Below are positions 63,156 to 64,000 of a DNA stretch of 64,000 nt, piece by piece. Made by a program: the position numbers and the translations under genes. Source of the stretch: Pseudomonas fluorescens (GTDB lineage Bacteria > Pseudomonadota > Gammaproteobacteria > Pseudomonadales > Pseudomonadaceae). The notes beneath the pieces were generated by a model. That model had not been told where the DNA came from and made no database searches. It worked only from the letters and a program-made list of their open reading frames with translations. Location of the stretch: NCBI RefSeq assembly GCF_902497855.1, contig NZ_CABVHU010000013.1, positions 62,001 through 126,000 on the forward strand, read 5' to 3'. Position 1 is the first letter of the stretch; every line of letters begins with the position of its first letter.

Positions 63156-64000
63156 CTGGCCCCGTCACTTGCTGTGCCTGAGTCTCGGCTTGCCGCTGGG
63201 TTCGGCGCTGGCCTGCGGGCCGGACTTCCCGATGCGCCTGCTGGACGACCGTGGCCAGTCGCTGGCGGAGCTGCCGGAAGGTAACTTCAACTTCGAGATC
63301 AATCGCCTCGGGCATGCGCTCGCCAGGCTCAAGAACGTCACGGCTGCCACTTACAATCCGAATGTTGGCTATGGTGATGTGCCCGATCATGCCGAACAGC
63401 GGGACAATGCCGAGCAGGCTGGTTTGACGGCAGAGCAGCAGGCACGGGTGAAACAGCTGCGCAGCCTGACCGATGCCCGTCAGGTCGAGATACAAGGCGC
63501 GGATCTGCCGGCCGAGCTCAAGCTCTATCTGGCAGGTGCCGTAGCGTTCAATGCGAACGACCCTGGGTTGGCGGTCGAGTATTTCCGCAAGGTCCTGGCA
63601 TTGCCGGCTGACCACAGAACGATGCGTAGCACTTGGGCGGCTTATTCATCCGGCAGGGCGCTGTTTGCCATGAGCGCCGAAGCGGATGCTGGTCCTGAGC
63701 TGCTGGATCAGTCGCGAAAGGCTTTCGAGCACACTCGTCAGCTCAGCATCGAAGGCTTCAGCGACCCGCTGGAACTGGGTGTCGCCAGCCTCGGTGAAGA
63801 AGCCCGCGTAGCCCGCAGCGCTGGTGACTGGAATCGCGCCATCGAACTCTATGCCACGCAAAACCTCCACGGTTCGGCGGTGGGTTACACCTCGCTGAAA
63901 CTGTTGATGAACGATCTGGCGGCGATGCCTGAAGATCAGCTGGCTCCGTTGCTCAAGGGCAAAGCGGTGCAGCAACTGGTAACGGCATCGCTGATCAGTC
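63142..64000 (+). CDS. Exported protein with TPR-like helical repeats (3' end outside window)
   Basis: At least 286 residues, open to the window edge. A signal peptide (about residues 1-25, LLCLSLGLPLGSALA followed by CGPDF) starts it; the Cys after ALA could be a lipobox Cys. The visible body has helical repeat segments (AELKLYLAGAVAFNANDPGLAVEYFRKVL and ARSAGDWNRAIELYATQ) resembling TPR or Sel1 units. AAGGAG at 63130 sets the start at 63142, inside the end of the DUF3142 gene. The two are therefore likely to act together at the envelope. Family not recognised with certainty. Confidence 0.75.
   Translation, partial: MFTRNWPRHLLCLSLGLPLGSALACGPDFPMRLLDDRGQSLAELPEGNFNFEINRLGHALARLKNVTAATYNPNVGYGDVPDHAEQRDNAEQAGLTAEQQARVKQLRSLTDARQVEIQGADLPAELKLYLAGAVAFNANDPGLAVEYFRKVLALPADHRTMRSTWAAYSSGRALFAMSAEADAGPELLDQSRKAFEHTRQLSIEGFSDPLELGVASLGEEARVARSAGDWNRAIELYATQNLHGSAVGYTSLKLLMNDLAAMPEDQLAPLLKGKAVQQLVTASLIS

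Overview
The window is a 64 kb stretch of a Pseudomonas chromosome, very probably from the P. fluorescens group. The evidence is gene content and order (dprA, lysM, def, fmt, rsmB, trkA; glyQS, gmhB, plsC; gyrB, recF, dnaN, dnaA | rpmH, rnpA, yidD, yidC, mnmE | mnmG, rsmG, parA, parB, atpIBEFHAGDC, glmU, glmR, glmS), roughly 60% GC coding sequence, and REP palindromes of the GGGAGCGAGCCTGCTCGCGAA type typical of that group. The window is centred on the replication origin. No rRNA, tRNA, CRISPR, insertion sequence or prophage was found.

Layout. 1-4.1 kb: three leftward membrane proteins (Na/Pi symporter cut by the window edge, TerC-family protein, CitMHS citrate transporter). 4.4-5.9 kb: small enzymes (GFA family, DOPA-dioxygenase family, NAD(P)-binding protein). 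5.9-11.2 kb: choline-O-sulfate module, with a LysR regulator divergent from choline sulfatase betC, a choline-type binding protein and a SulP permease. 11.3-28.1 kb: housekeeping genes for shikimate and heme synthesis, tRNA modification, DNA uptake, formylated Met-tRNA and peptide deformylation, K+ uptake, lipid A and phospholipid acylation, base-excision repair, glycyl-tRNA synthetase and heptose synthesis. 28.3-30.7 kb: a divergent two-component pair sitting between plsC and gyrB. 30.8-37.5 kb: leftward dnaA-dnaN-recF-gyrB and oriC. 37.5-46.4 kb: rightward rpmH to parB, with a second origin-like AT-rich region between mnmE and mnmG. 46.5-53.6 kb: complete F0F1 ATP synthase operon. 53.7-58.0 kb: amino-sugar genes glmU, glmR, glmS and an empty Tn7 target. 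58.1-64 kb: accessory genes (LysR, GST, a PNPOx/ferredoxin-reductase/ferredoxin fusion, a DUF3142 lipoprotein and its overlapping partner, which runs off the window).

The genes form a replication and segregation core: DnaA boxes and an AT-rich element between dnaA and rpmH, two ParB-binding parS palindromes inside recF, and parAB 11 kb away. Transcription points away from oriC on both sides for most of the core.

The most unusual signals are: about 31 perfect DnaA boxes (TTATCCACA) spread over the whole window, with a paired-box cluster before glmR; the second origin-like module before mnmG; a sensor kinase that looks like a CHASE2 kinase without its CHASE2 domain; a two-residue insertion in a highly conserved part of MnmG; a perfect palindrome filling the spacer of the likely atp promoter; and the three-module redox fusion protein. 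All calls were made by reading the sequence; no database search was run.
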